Below are positions 1 through 7,664 of a DNA stretch of 64,000 nt, one piece after another. The position numbers and the translations under genes are program-made. This DNA is from an uncultured Clostridia bacterium. GTDB lineage: Bacteria > Bacillota > Clostridia > Oscillospirales > Ruminococcaceae. The stretch lies in NCBI GenBank assembly GCA_947624375.1, contig CANQKD010000013.1, forward strand, positions 1-64,000, in the 5' to 3' direction. The notes beneath the pieces were generated by a model. The model did no database searches. It was given only the letters and a program-made list of their open reading frames with translations, and was not told where the DNA came from. How positions within the stretch are numbered: the stretch's first letter is position 1; every line of letters starts with the position of its first letter.

Positions 1-36
1 GTCTAACCGCTACCGTTTTCGTACCTTACCGGCACT
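1..36 (-). ncRNA. Candidate small RNA, copy 1 (cut by window edge)
   Basis: Predicted transcript from the promoter at 43-72, starting near 36 and leaving the window. Its 5' part begins AGTGCCGGTAAGGTACGA, the same as copy 2 at 371-466. Function unknown; inferred from promoter and repeat structure only. Confidence 0.35.
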
Positions 37-77
37 GTACTTATTATAACATATTTCAACATGATTTGTCAATAAAA
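9..77. repeat. 69 bp direct repeat, copy 1
   Basis: Copy 1 of a 69 bp direct repeat whose second copy lies at 439-507, 430 bp away in the same orientation. By eye the copies differ at one base (64 versus 494). Each contains a complete leftward promoter and the first ~25 bases of the RNA it would make. No coding frame of note crosses it. Confidence 0.9.
43..72 (-). promoter_or_regulatory. Consensus sigma-A promoter for leftward small RNA copy 1
   Basis: On the minus strand TTGACA (67-72) and TATAAT (43-48) are separated by 18 bp. The transcript would run off the left edge of the window. It is back to back with the rightward promoter at 82-110. Confidence 0.7.
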
Positions 78-81
78 ACGC

Positions 82-110
82 TTGACAAATAGGTTTGTTT
101 GGTGTATAAT
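82..110 (+). promoter_or_regulatory. Consensus sigma-A promoter for rightward small RNA
   Basis: TTGACA (82-87), a 17 bp spacer and TATAAT (105-110). Both hexamers match the consensus perfectly. No start codon with a ribosome site follows; a terminator-like hairpin occurs about 100 nt downstream. Confidence 0.75.
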
Positions 111-116
111 ATATTT

Positions 117-219
117 AGAAAAGGAAGTGCCGGCTTAGTACGATAGCGGCTAACTCCCGAATGTATTGTTATATAAAAATAACTGCTGCATTTTGGAAGA
201 CTCAGCGGTTATTTTTTAT
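117..219 (+). ncRNA. Candidate small RNA of about 100 nt
   Basis: The span between a perfect promoter (82-110) and a Rho-independent terminator. The terminator stem AATAACTGCTG (178-188) pairs with CAGCGGTTATT (203-213) and is followed by a T-rich run. The 5' part reads AGTGCCGGCTTAGTACGA, clearly related to the two leftward copies (AGTGCCGGTAAGGTACGA). No convincing coding frame exists inside. I do not recognise it as 6S, SRP, tmRNA, RNase P or a riboswitch class I know. Confidence 0.45.
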
Positions 220-370
220 TATTCTTAGTTATATCATCAATGTAATACAGAATAATAATTATGAGTATTAATGTTAAATAATCCATTAAACTCACCCCCA
301 ATCTTCCTCGGACGGAGGGTAAAAGGGAGGGGAAGTTTTATGGTTTTAAGCGACTTCTATGAAGTCGCGC

Positions 371-466
371 AAAAATCGCCGACCTTTTGTCGGCGAAATA
401 AAACTTACAAGCGGCTTCGCAAGAAGACGCTGTTGCCTGCTACCGTTTTCGTACCTTACCGGCACT
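371..466 (-). ncRNA. Candidate small RNA of about 96 nt, copy 2
   Basis: Transcript expected from the promoter at 473-502. It begins AGTGCCGGTAAGGTACGA, contains a possible AGCG-CTTC/GAAG-CGCT hairpin, and ends at a strong terminator: stem TCGCCGAC/GTCGGCGA (376-395) followed by five T on the minus strand (371-375). Homologous at the 5' end to the units at 1-36 and 117-219. No protein is encoded with a ribosome site. Confidence 0.45.
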
Positions 467-507
467 GTACTTATTATAACATATTTCAACATGGTTTGTC
501 AATAAAA
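439..507. repeat. 69 bp direct repeat, copy 2
   Basis: Copy 2 of the repeat at 9-77, identical except for one base. It supplies the promoter and 5' portion of the leftward small RNA unit at 371-466. Confidence 0.9.
473..502 (-). promoter_or_regulatory. Consensus sigma-A promoter for leftward small RNA copy 2
   Basis: Minus-strand TTGACA (497-502), 18 bp spacer and TATAAT (473-478), inside repeat copy 2. It is identical to the promoter in copy 1 except for one spacer base. Confidence 0.7.
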
Positions 508-510
508 GTG

Positions 511-543
511 CAAAAAAGACCCACCGTATGGTGAGCCTTTTTA
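511..543 (-). terminator. Terminator after pilA
   Basis: Hairpin around CACC-GTAT-GGTG (523-534) flanked by A6 on the left and T5 on the right, so it can act in both directions. It lies 33 bp past the pilA stop. Confidence 0.6.
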
Positions 544-575
544 TTTAAGTAATTATTCAGCTTATCCGACTGAGA

Positions 576-1151
576 TCAGGTTGCGGAAGAAGTTCCGGCT
601 GCTTTTTCAAGAGTCCAGTTCTTTTCATCGGCCTGCTTAGGATAACCGCCTACATACGAATCGGTTTCAGACTTCTTCCAGATACAAGCACACGGAAAAC
701 CATCTTTGAACTTCGCATTATAATATGTTCCCACAGCCTCTTCGCCCATAGAAAGACTTACGGCAGAGGTTATCCAAGGCGCCCAACTGTCCGGGTTGTT
801 GTTTGTATATGGATTATTATCGGCAACATCTTTTTTCGGAACAAAAGGTGAATCCACGTCTTTGAACTTATTGTTGTCTGCATCTTTTGCCATTATCGGC
901 CAATCGTTAGAAAACTTTTCTCCGCCAACAGTTCCGATAGCCTGTTCGCTGACAATAATCTTCTGACAGTAGTTATTGATAGCATTAAACACCTGCTTGG
1001 CTGATGAGTTAGCGGACGAGAGCTTGGAGTCGGTTATGTAACCGATCATTGCAGGAACGAGTATAGCTGCAAGTATACCGATGATAGCAATAACAACGAT
1101 GAGCTCAACGAGTGTAAAGCCGCGATGAGCTGAACATTTATTGTCTGTCAT
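576..1151 (-). CDS. pilA: Type IV major pilin-like protein
   Basis: A 191-residue prepilin. The class III signal is textbook: a short basic leader ending in R-G, then F-T-L-V-E, with cleavage expected between Gly11 and Phe12 and the assembly glutamate at mature position 5. A hydrophobic helix of about 22 residues follows, then a soluble head of ~150 residues without an evident Cys loop. It would be cut by the peptidase at 4336 and polymerised by pilB/pilC products. I place the start at the second ATG (1151), because AGGAAAGG is only 1 nt from the ATG at 1160 but 10 nt from this one. It has its own consensus promoter and terminator, unlike pilB-pilT upstream, as expected for an abundant pilus subunit. 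Major-pilin status is inferred from that. Confidence 0.85.
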   Translation of the reverse strand: MTDNKCSAHRGFTLVELIVVIAIIGILAAILVPAMIGYITDSKLSSANSSAKQVFNAINNYCQKIIVSEQAIGTVGGEKFSNDWPIMAKDADNNKFKDVDSPFVPKKDVADNNPYTNNNPDSWAPWITSAVSLSMGEEAVGTYYNAKFKDGFPCACIWKKSETDSYVGGYPKQADEKNWTLEKAAGTSSAT

Positions 1152-1187
1152 AATGATCATACCTTTCCTATAATAATTTATGAACTA

Positions 1188-1216
1188 ATTATAACATAAC
1201 TATTTCTAAATGTCAA
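1188..1216 (-). promoter_or_regulatory. pilA promoter
   Basis: Minus-strand TTGACA (1211-1216), 17 bp spacer, TATAAT (1188-1193): a perfect sigma-A promoter giving a ~30 nt leader before pilA. Confidence 0.8.
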
Positions 1217-1375
1217 TATAATTATTAACAAAAATTTATTTATATAATTGTTTGCATTATCAACAATGCACAATAATGCAAAAAATATTGAGCATTTTTT
1301 GTACAAATGATGTGTTTCATACAGCGCAAGTACAGAACGTGTTTTATTAACAGATCGGCAGCTGAAATTTCTATA

Positions 1376-1413
1376 CAACAAAAAGGGTCGCAAGCTAATG
1401 CTTATGACCCTTT
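1376..1413 (-). terminator. Terminator after pilT
   Basis: AAAGGGTC (1382-1389) pairs with GACCCTTT (1406-1413), with an inner AAGC/GCTT stem, followed on the minus strand by TTTTGTTGT. It separates pilT from pilA. The rest of the gap (1217-1375) shows nothing I can name. Confidence 0.75.
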
Positions 1414-1439
1414 CATTATTTGATTTCTTCATCAATATG

Positions 1440-2510
1440 TTACTGCATTGCTATAAATCTCTTCAGTTCCTGAGAGCTTATGCACTTTTCTCTTGCAACT
1501 TCCATAGATATGGTCTTGTTCTTTACGAGTCTCGCAAGCTCCTGATCCATAGTCTGCATTCCGAACTGCTTACCTGTCTGCATTGACGAGCCGATGAGGT
1601 GAACTTTATCGTCACGGATCATAGCTTTTATAGAGTCGGTAGCGTTGAGTATCTCGCAGCAGGCAACACGGTTAAGTCCGTCGAGTGTCGGGCAGAGCGT
1701 CTGCGTACAAATACCTACCAAAACAGAAGCGAGCTGTGTTCTGATCTGGTGCTGCTGGTGAGCCGGGAAAACGTCAATTATACGGTCGATAGTTGAGGCG
1801 GCATCGGTGGTATGAAGTGTACTCATAACAAGGTGTCCGGTTTCGGCTGCGGTAACTGCGGCTTCGATAGTCTCGTAGTCACGCATCTCACCAACGAGGA
1901 TAATATCGGGGTCTTCACGAAGCGCTGCACGCAGAGCCATTGAGAAGCTCGAGATATCCTGACCGATCTCACGCTGGTTTACCATACATCTCTTATGACC
2001 GTGCATATACTCGATAGGGTCTTCAATAGTGATGATATGTACAGATTTATTGACGTTTATATGGTCTATCATAGCGGCAAGCGTTGTAGACTTACCTGAA
2101 CCTGTAGGACCTGTTACCAGAACAAGTCCACGGGGGCGCATAGCAAAATCTGCAAGGACGGGAGGCAGCTGGAGATCTGAAAGAGTAGGTATATCGTTTC
2201 TCAGAAGACGTATCGCAATAGCGGTATTGCCTCTTTGGCGATATACGTTTACTCTGTGACGGAAGCCTCTCTTAGACACGAACGTAAAGTCGGTATCGTT
2301 ATGTTCTTTGATAGAAGCTTTTTGTCTTTCGTTACACATAGCCTCACATATACGGAGAATGTCGATCTCGGTCATTTCCGTATAAGATGAAAGCTTTCTC
2401 AGGTTACCGCCCTGCCTTACTATCGGCGGTATACCAACGGTAAAATGAAGGTCTGAACAGCCCAAGGCTCTTGCCTCGTCGAGTATTTTGTCAATGTCTA
2501 CAGTAGCCAC
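1440..2510 (-). CDS. pilT: Type IV pilus retraction ATPase PilT
   Basis: A 356-residue member of the secretion/pilus hexameric ATPases, the usual length for PilT. Visible motifs: Walker A GPTGSGKS (134-141), Asp box TIEDPIEY (161-168), Walker B DIILVGEMRD (202-211) and His box TGHLVMSTLHT (224-234). It lacks the long N-terminal domain and the four-Cys zinc site of PilB-type enzymes, which points to the depolymerising motor that powers retraction. The start is GTG at 2510, with AGGAGG 8 nt upstream. It sits 33 bp after pilB in the same transcript and is followed by a terminator. A retraction ATPase suggests a dynamic pilus rather than a static pseudopilus. Confidence 0.93.
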   Translation of the reverse strand: MATVDIDKILDEARALGCSDLHFTVGIPPIVRQGGNLRKLSSYTEMTEIDILRICEAMCNERQKASIKEHNDTDFTFVSKRGFRHRVNVYRQRGNTAIAIRLLRNDIPTLSDLQLPPVLADFAMRPRGLVLVTGPTGSGKSTTLAAMIDHINVNKSVHIITIEDPIEYMHGHKRCMVNQREIGQDISSFSMALRAALREDPDIILVGEMRDYETIEAAVTAAETGHLVMSTLHTTDAASTIDRIIDVFPAHQQHQIRTQLASVLVGICTQTLCPTLDGLNRVACCEILNATDSIKAMIRDDKVHLIGSSMQTGKQFGMQTMDQELARLVKNKTISMEVAREKCISSQELKRFIAMQ

Positions 2511-2543
2511 TTTGTTTTCCTCCTAATATTTTAATAAGGTATA

Positions 2544-4238
2544 TTAAACTGCATAAGTTACACGGATAAGCTCTTCCATCGAGGTCTTGCCTTCCTGAAC
2601 GAGGTCGGCAACGTTATCTCTCAGAAGTCTTGTTCCCTCTTCTTTTGCAAGAACTGCTATAGCGTCGGCCTTTGCGCCCGAAGTTATCAGCGATGCCATT
2701 CTTGAAGTACAAAGAAGGATCTCATGTATAGCGGTACGGCCTTTATAACCGGTATTTGAACATTCGGAGCAGCCGACAGCATCATAAATAGGTACGCTGT
2801 GGTCAATGCCGAGAAGCTCATTATCCTCGGCGGCGCTCATACGCATTTTCTTGCACTTGGGGCAAAGAACTTTAGTAAGACGCTGTGCAACTATACCGAT
2901 AAGCGAGGTAGCGACCATGTACGGTGCAACGCCCATATCCACAAGACGGGTAACTGTGGAAGCCGCATCGTTGGTGTGGAGCGTTGAGAGCACCATATGC
3001 CCTGTTATAGCGGCACGAATGGCTATTTCGGAAGTCTCCTGGTCACGCATCTCACCGACCATTATGATGTCAGGGTCCTGACGGAGTATAGAACGAAGCG
3101 CGGCTGCGAAGGTCATGCCTGCTTTTTCGTTTATCTGGCACTGGTTTATGCCCTCTATCTCTTTTTCGACAGGGTCTTCAACGGTGATAACATTTACGTT
3201 AGGCTTAGCCATTTCACCGAGAGCCGCGTAAAGAGTAGTAGTTTTACCCGAACCTGTAGGTCCTGTAACGAGCATAACGCCCTGCGGAACTTTCAGCATA
3301 GATATAAACTTCTGGTAGTTGGTATCGTTCATACCAAGGTCGGTAACTTTTCTTGATGCAACGTTACCGGTGGCAAGGATACGTATAACGACCTTCTCAC
3401 CGTGAACGGTAGGCAGGTTGGACACACGAAGGTCAAGGTGGGTGCCGTCAACGTCTGCTGACATACGACCGTCCTGCGGTATACGTTTCTCGGCGATATT
3501 CATACCGCTGAGTATCTTATATCTTGTTATCAGAGGACCATGTATAAGGTTTGAGATAGGCGGCATAAGCTCAACAAGGTCGCCGTTTACACGAACTCTT
3601 ATTCTTGTGTACGTTTCAAAAGGCTCGATATGAATATCGGTCGCCTCATGGCGGTGAGAGTTTTCAATAATAGTATTCGCGAGCTTAACTATAGGCGCGT
3701 TCTCAATTCTGTCAGACGACAGATCGAGGTTCTCGAGATCTATATCGTCAACGTCTTCGGCAGCCTGAGAGGCCTCGGCGGCGATATTCTCGGCGCTTCC
3801 TGCGGAATACATCCGGCCTATGTACTTGGCTATGAGGGATTTTGTTGAAATAACAGCTTTTACCTCGCAGCCTGTTATCATTCTTACGTCTTCAAAAATG
3901 TAGAAGTTTGCAGGGTCGTTTGTAGCGACTGTAAGTCTTCTGCCGTTGAGCTCGGTAGCTATAAGGTTATACTTTTTCGCGACCGACTCGGGTATCTTCT
4001 TTACAACTTCTGGTATAAACTTTACCTGATCGAGATCTACATACTGAACGTGCATCTTTTCGCCGAGGGCTTTTGCAAAATCTTTGTCGGATATGAGACC
4101 CATATCAATAATTACGTCACCGAACATTCTGCCCTTTGACTCTTTCTGCTTTGCGAGAACTTTCATCAGGTTCTCTTCGGTAAGCAGACCTTTTTCGACC
4201 AGATAGTCGCCTATACGCATATTTCTTGTATCAGCCAT
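2544..4238 (-). CDS. pilB: Type IV pilus assembly ATPase PilB
   Basis: A 564-residue extension ATPase. An N-terminal MshEN/GspE-N-type domain (about 1-140) precedes the catalytic domain with Walker A GPTGSGKT (326-333), Asp box VEDPVE, Walker B DIIMVGEMRD (390-399) and HMVLSTLHTND. A zinc-binding set CPKC (459/462) and CSEC (490/493) is typical of GspE/PilB and absent from PilT. It drives pilin addition at the membrane together with the PilC-type protein at 12499-13689. The start at 4238 has AGGAAGG 6 nt upstream. It leads the pilB-pilT transcript and is divergent from pilD. Confidence 0.93.
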   Translation of the reverse strand: MADTRNMRIGDYLVEKGLLTEENLMKVLAKQKESKGRMFGDVIIDMGLISDKDFAKALGEKMHVQYVDLDQVKFIPEVVKKIPESVAKKYNLIATELNGRRLTVATNDPANFYIFEDVRMITGCEVKAVISTKSLIAKYIGRMYSAGSAENIAAEASQAAEDVDDIDLENLDLSSDRIENAPIVKLANTIIENSHRHEATDIHIEPFETYTRIRVRVNGDLVELMPPISNLIHGPLITRYKILSGMNIAEKRIPQDGRMSADVDGTHLDLRVSNLPTVHGEKVVIRILATGNVASRKVTDLGMNDTNYQKFISMLKVPQGVMLVTGPTGSGKTTTLYAALGEMAKPNVNVITVEDPVEKEIEGINQCQINEKAGMTFAAALRSILRQDPDIIMVGEMRDQETSEIAIRAAITGHMVLSTLHTNDAASTVTRLVDMGVAPYMVATSLIGIVAQRLTKVLCPKCKKMRMSAAEDNELLGIDHSVPIYDAVGCSECSNTGYKGRTAIHEILLCTSRMASLITSGAKADAIAVLAKEEGTRLLRDNVADLVQEGKTSMEELIRVTYAV

Positions 4239-4286
4239 ACTAAACCTTCCTTTTTTATATGAATTTGCTTTGCAAGATCAAAACAC

Positions 4287-4315
4287 TTGTAAAATTTAAA
4301 ATAATATGTTACAAT
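4287..4315 (+). promoter_or_regulatory. Possible pilD promoter
   Basis: TTGTAA (4287-4292), 17 bp, TACAAT (4310-4315). The leader would be only ~14 nt, just enough for the AGGGGG ribosome site, so this is tentative. Confidence 0.35.
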
Positions 4316-4335
4316 TAAATAAAGGGGGAATTAAA

Positions 4336-5151
4336 ATGCCTGTAAACGAACTTGTATATTCATTGATAGTTTACGTATTCATATTTTTGTTCGGTATAAC
4401 CATAGGCAGCTTTCTGAATGTGTGCATATACCGTCTGCCTACGGGAGAATCGCTTATAAAGCGCAACTCTCACTGCATGACCTGCGGTGCTGAGATAAAG
4501 CGCTACGATCTTATACCCGTATTCAGCTGGCTTATACTGCGCGGTAAATGCCGCAGCTGCGGTGCGCCGATAAGCCCGAGATACTGCGTGGTAGAATCGC
4601 TGAACGGTATACTTTACGTGCTTGTATTTTTGTACTATGACTTTATGTACTACCCGCTTCGGGGAATACTCGTATGTCTTTTGCTCTCAGCGCTGATAGT
4701 TGTATTCTTCATGGACTGGGACACACAGCTTATTTCAAACTATGTGGTGCTGTTCATAGCGCTGCTCGGTATACTCGACCTGCTGCGCTGCCAGCTGAAG
4801 CTTGAACTTGTGCCAAACAACGATGTTACCATAGTCAGCAGAATAATCGGCATATTCGCCGTAAGCGTTGTACTTTTGATAATAGAGCTTGCCAGCAAGG
4901 GCAGAGCCATGGGCAGAGGCGATGTATACTTAATGGCGGCGGCAGGTTTGTTCTTGGGTGTTAAAGCCGTTTTAGCCGCGTTCGCGATAGGTCTTGTCAC
5001 CGGCTCTATAGCAGGTATCATAATAAAGAAGGTAACGGGCGGCAGCAAGTTTGCGTTTGGCCCGTGGCTGTCTTTGGGTATTGCCACTGCTGCGATATGG
5101 GGCAACCAACTTGGCGATATGTACCTGCGGCTTACGGGATTTATACAGTAA
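4336..5151 (+). CDS. pilD: Prepilin peptidase (A24 family)
   Basis: A 271-residue polytopic membrane protease that would cleave the class III leaders of all prepilins here and may N-methylate the new N-terminus. The N-terminal GSFLNVCIYRLP motif is followed by two CxxC pairs (CMTC, CRSC), the zinc-type motif of bifunctional bacterial enzymes. The two catalytic aspartates are in MDWDTQ and GRGDVYL. About seven hydrophobic segments are visible. I choose the ATG at 4336, which has AAAGGGGG 7 nt upstream, over an in-frame ATG at 4306 with no ribosome site. It is the only rightward gene of the pilus cluster and is convergent with the pseudopilin operon. Confidence 0.93.
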   Translation: MPVNELVYSLIVYVFIFLFGITIGSFLNVCIYRLPTGESLIKRNSHCMTCGAEIKRYDLIPVFSWLILRGKCRSCGAPISPRYCVVESLNGILYVLVFLYYDFMYYPLRGILVCLLLSALIVVFFMDWDTQLISNYVVLFIALLGILDLLRCQLKLELVPNNDVTIVSRIIGIFAVSVVLLIIELASKGRAMGRGDVYLMAAAGLFLGVKAVLAAFAIGLVTGSIAGIIIKKVTGGSKFAFGPWLSLGIATAAIWGNQLGDMYLRLTGFIQ

Positions 5152-5164
5152 AATTCAAGCACAA

Positions 5165-5193
5165 AGCTCCTGCGAAAAGCAGGGGCATTTTTT
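5165..5193 (+). terminator. Terminator after pilD
   Basis: GCTCCTGC (5166-5173) pairs with GCAGGGGC (5179-5186), then T6. Confidence 0.75.
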
Positions 5194-5195
5194 GT

Positions 5196-5267
5196 GCCTG
5201 CAAGAGCGCCCCGAACAAGCTCCGGGAAACTCTTGCAGGCATCCTGCGGTGTTTTATGCCGCAGGAT
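5196..5267. repeat. Two adjacent palindromes between convergent genes
   Basis: Hairpin 1: GCCTGCAAGAG (5196-5206) with CTCTTGCAGGC (5230-5240). Hairpin 2: ATCCTGCGG (5241-5249) with CCGCAGGAT (5259-5267). The second may terminate the leftward pilin operon, though no clean T run follows. The CTCTTGCAG core resembles one module of the large intergenic mosaics further right. Confidence 0.6.
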
Positions 5268-5284
5268 GACATTTAATTTTAAGC

Positions 5285-7210
5285 TTATTTCTTAACTGCC
5301 TTAACGTCAACTACATCAAGGTCGTTGTTTGCACCGGTTCCGCTTACCTGGAATTCAAAACTGAAAATATTGGTGTCTTCGGTAGTTTGTATCTCTAAGA
5401 TCAGATTATTGCCCGATTTGCGCTCAGAAAGTAATGTGCCTGCCCAAGGACCGCCGACTATTTTATCTGCCGGGTAATTGAGCTCCACAGTTACTTCAAA
5501 AACTGTTCCGGCAGGTATGGGATCACCATTGGTCTCCTTTATTGTGATTTTTGGCTGACAAATATTTCCCCATTTATTCATCAGAGGCTCACGAGAAGCA
5601 GTAAATGATTCGGTAGGGGCCGGTTCAAACTTGAGTTTTAACGATATCGGACCGGTTATCGGGGCTGTGGCATCAAACGGCGTACCATCAACATTTGCCC
5701 ATGTATACGTTCCGCTTTCGGTATTCAATCCGCTTTGAGTAATATCGGGTATATTAGTAATAGTTTTGCCATCAATAACAGGGATATTATTGCCGAGTAC
5801 ATTGCCTTCGCTGTCTTTAAGGACATCGTTGTCTATTTTGTTGCCCTCAGTATCGAGGAATGTAACAGCATTATAATAGTAAGTCTGCGGATAAACATCC
5901 AGGTTTTTCGTGATGTGTTCGAAGCTGGTAACAGGCTCATCTGTAGTGCAGTCTGCCCATCTTTCATAAGGACGTCTTTCTCCCGAAGTAAATGATGGCA
6001 TAGGAGAAGGCTCATAATTCAATGTCGGAACAGACGACACTGCCGTGTTGAATTGAACTGTATGTTCAACCCTCTTTATGGTCATTCCCTTATCTTCCCA
6101 AAACCTGACGGTCAGCGCAGGCATAGCAGATTCATGTGTTTTTTTGTACACCGCATACAGTCTCAGCGGATTTGAAGATGCAGGAGGCATACAAGTCAGA
6201 TCAACAACATTTACATTGGTTTCTTCTGTTATGTCGGGAACTGTTGCATAAAGACCTGTTCTTTGATAAACATAGCCGTCTTTGATATACATCTCAATAT
6301 TGCTGGATTCTGCATTGTCTCTGACGTTTTCGCTTATGTCATCGCCCTCATAGTAATCAGACCAGTAAACTCTTTCGCCGTAGTCGCCGGATGCATCTTT
6401 AACATAGCACTCATACGGATATCTTGTAGCGTTGGCGTTTATTCTTTGCTTCCTGTTGTAGAAGATGTAGATATACTTAGGATCGGTCACGGCAGCGGCG
6501 TTGTTTACATTGCTGTAATCAACTGTAACATTGCCTGCTTTTATGTTCAAAAACTCTATAGCTTTTACTGCCGAGAATGTCAGCTCATTGTACTCGTAAT
6601 CAGCACCGTTATAAGACGGACGGTAAACGTTCATTCTTATATTCATGCTGTTTTGCGAAGCCGCGCTGTTCTCAATACTGAAAGTAAACTGATCGTCACC
6701 CATAAAGGTCTGATCCTGAAGAGCAAAAGCGTTGTTATACAGCTTTTCGCCTGCCATCATACCGGATGCGGAAACATCTTCAAAACGTGCGCCGTTATAG
6801 CCATACTTCAGTATTCTGCCCTTGCTGCCTTTGCTTATAGCTACAGACGTATCGCGGACGTTTACATTATCGAGCACTATACAATTGGACATACTTTTGT
6901 TTTGTTCTTTAATGTTAATACCCTTATCGTTGAATATCTCCGTAATGATATTCTCTATTTCAGCGGGTCCTTTGGTCTCGTCGTCAGTAGCATACACATA
7001 AACGCCCGTTGCATACATAAGGTCGTCTTCGAGGGCATTAGCAATTGTAGTTACGGCTTCTTCCTCATTGAGATAGGTATTTGTTGTCTTATAAAGCTTG
7101 GCGGTCGGCTGGATAAAATTCAGAACTGCGCCCATGATAATGCCCATAAGGCACATTACCACTATAAGCTCAACAAGGGTAAAGCCTGAACGGTTATTCT
7201 TTTTATTCAT
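5285..7210 (-). CDS. Large prepilin-type protein with InlB-like repeats
   Basis: A 641-residue protein with a canonical class III signal (R-S-G, then FTLVELIVV; cleavage after Gly9, Glu at +5) and one N-terminal helix, so it should be processed by pilD and enter the pilus or its tip. The N-terminal ~240 residues resemble PilW/GspJ-type minor pilins. Residues ~340-530 hold repeats of the type found in InlB B-repeat (Listeria-Bacteroides) domains: RFWEDKGMTIKRVEHTVQ, VTFLDTEGNKIDN, then GTYTWANVDGTPF. The last ~100 residues look like an Ig or cohesin-like beta domain (PAGTVFEVTVELNYPADKI). Minor pilins of this size often carry adhesive heads; adhesion here is inferred. The start has AGGAGG 7 nt upstream. 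Last gene of the pilC operon. Confidence 0.8.
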   Translation of the reverse strand: MNKKNNRSGFTLVELIVVMCLMGIIMGAVLNFIQPTAKLYKTTNTYLNEEEAVTTIANALEDDLMYATGVYVYATDDETKGPAEIENIITEIFNDKGINIKEQNKSMSNCIVLDNVNVRDTSVAISKGSKGRILKYGYNGARFEDVSASGMMAGEKLYNNAFALQDQTFMGDDQFTFSIENSAASQNSMNIRMNVYRPSYNGADYEYNELTFSAVKAIEFLNIKAGNVTVDYSNVNNAAAVTDPKYIYIFYNRKQRINANATRYPYECYVKDASGDYGERVYWSDYYEGDDISENVRDNAESSNIEMYIKDGYVYQRTGLYATVPDITEETNVNVVDLTCMPPASSNPLRLYAVYKKTHESAMPALTVRFWEDKGMTIKRVEHTVQFNTAVSSVPTLNYEPSPMPSFTSGERRPYERWADCTTDEPVTSFEHITKNLDVYPQTYYYNAVTFLDTEGNKIDNDVLKDSEGNVLGNNIPVIDGKTITNIPDITQSGLNTESGTYTWANVDGTPFDATAPITGPISLKLKFEPAPTESFTASREPLMNKWGNICQPKITIKETNGDPIPAGTVFEVTVELNYPADKIVGGPWAGTLLSERKSGNNLILEIQTTEDTNIFSFEFQVSGTGANNDLDVVDVKAVKK

Positions 7211-7222
7211 GCTTTTACCTCC

Positions 7223-7651
7223 TTAATTCACGCGGAAGAATTTGATATTGTGATCCTCATCGGTCGGGAGCTGATAGCCATCGTTATACTCATACTGGGT
7301 ATCTACCGTATAGAACTCTATTGTGTCGGCGGTATCAACTACAGTACCATTGAAATTGATCTTCAGGGTAGTGGGGTGACCTGCGCCGTCACTGAGCGGA
7401 CCGCCCTGAGCCTGTGCAATTGTAGTATCGTCTCTGTTCTGCGACAGATACGCGGTCTGCATATCAGTCTGCTTGTTCCACTTTTCGGTATCGCTCTGGC
7501 TTCTCATCGAGAAGTTTGCCGCGGTACATATCATACCTGCGAGAATACCGAATATAGCTGTGCCTACGATGACCTCTACCAGAGTGAGGCCATCGTTATT
7601 GGCATTAGTGCGTTTTACACCGTTTTTGCGGCGTCTGAAAAGTTTCAACAT
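7223..7651 (-). CDS. Minor pilin-like protein (PilV/GspI type)
   Basis: A 142-residue prepilin-like protein: basic leader, then N-D-G | L-T-L-V-E-V with Glu at +5 and a hydrophobic helix of ~20 residues. Leu instead of Phe/Met at +1 is unusual but occurs in GspI/PilV-type minor subunits. The ATG at 7651 has AAGGGGG about 8 nt upstream. The in-frame ATG at 7678 overlaps the previous gene and has no ribosome site. It is one of three consecutive minor-subunit candidates, which probably form a tip or initiation complex. Confidence 0.8.
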   Translation of the reverse strand: MLKLFRRRKNGVKRTNANNDGLTLVEVIVGTAIFGILAGMICTAANFSMRSQSDTEKWNKQTDMQTAYLSQNRDDTTIAQAQGGPLSDGAGHPTTLKINFNGTVVDTADTIEFYTVDTQYEYNDGYQLPTDEDHNIKFFRVN

Positions 7652-7664
7652 ATTCGCCGCCCCC

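Noticed and set aside
6263-7189. 308-codon plus-strand frame
   Set aside because: Antisense to the large prepilin gene, whose class III signal peptide fixes the real strand.
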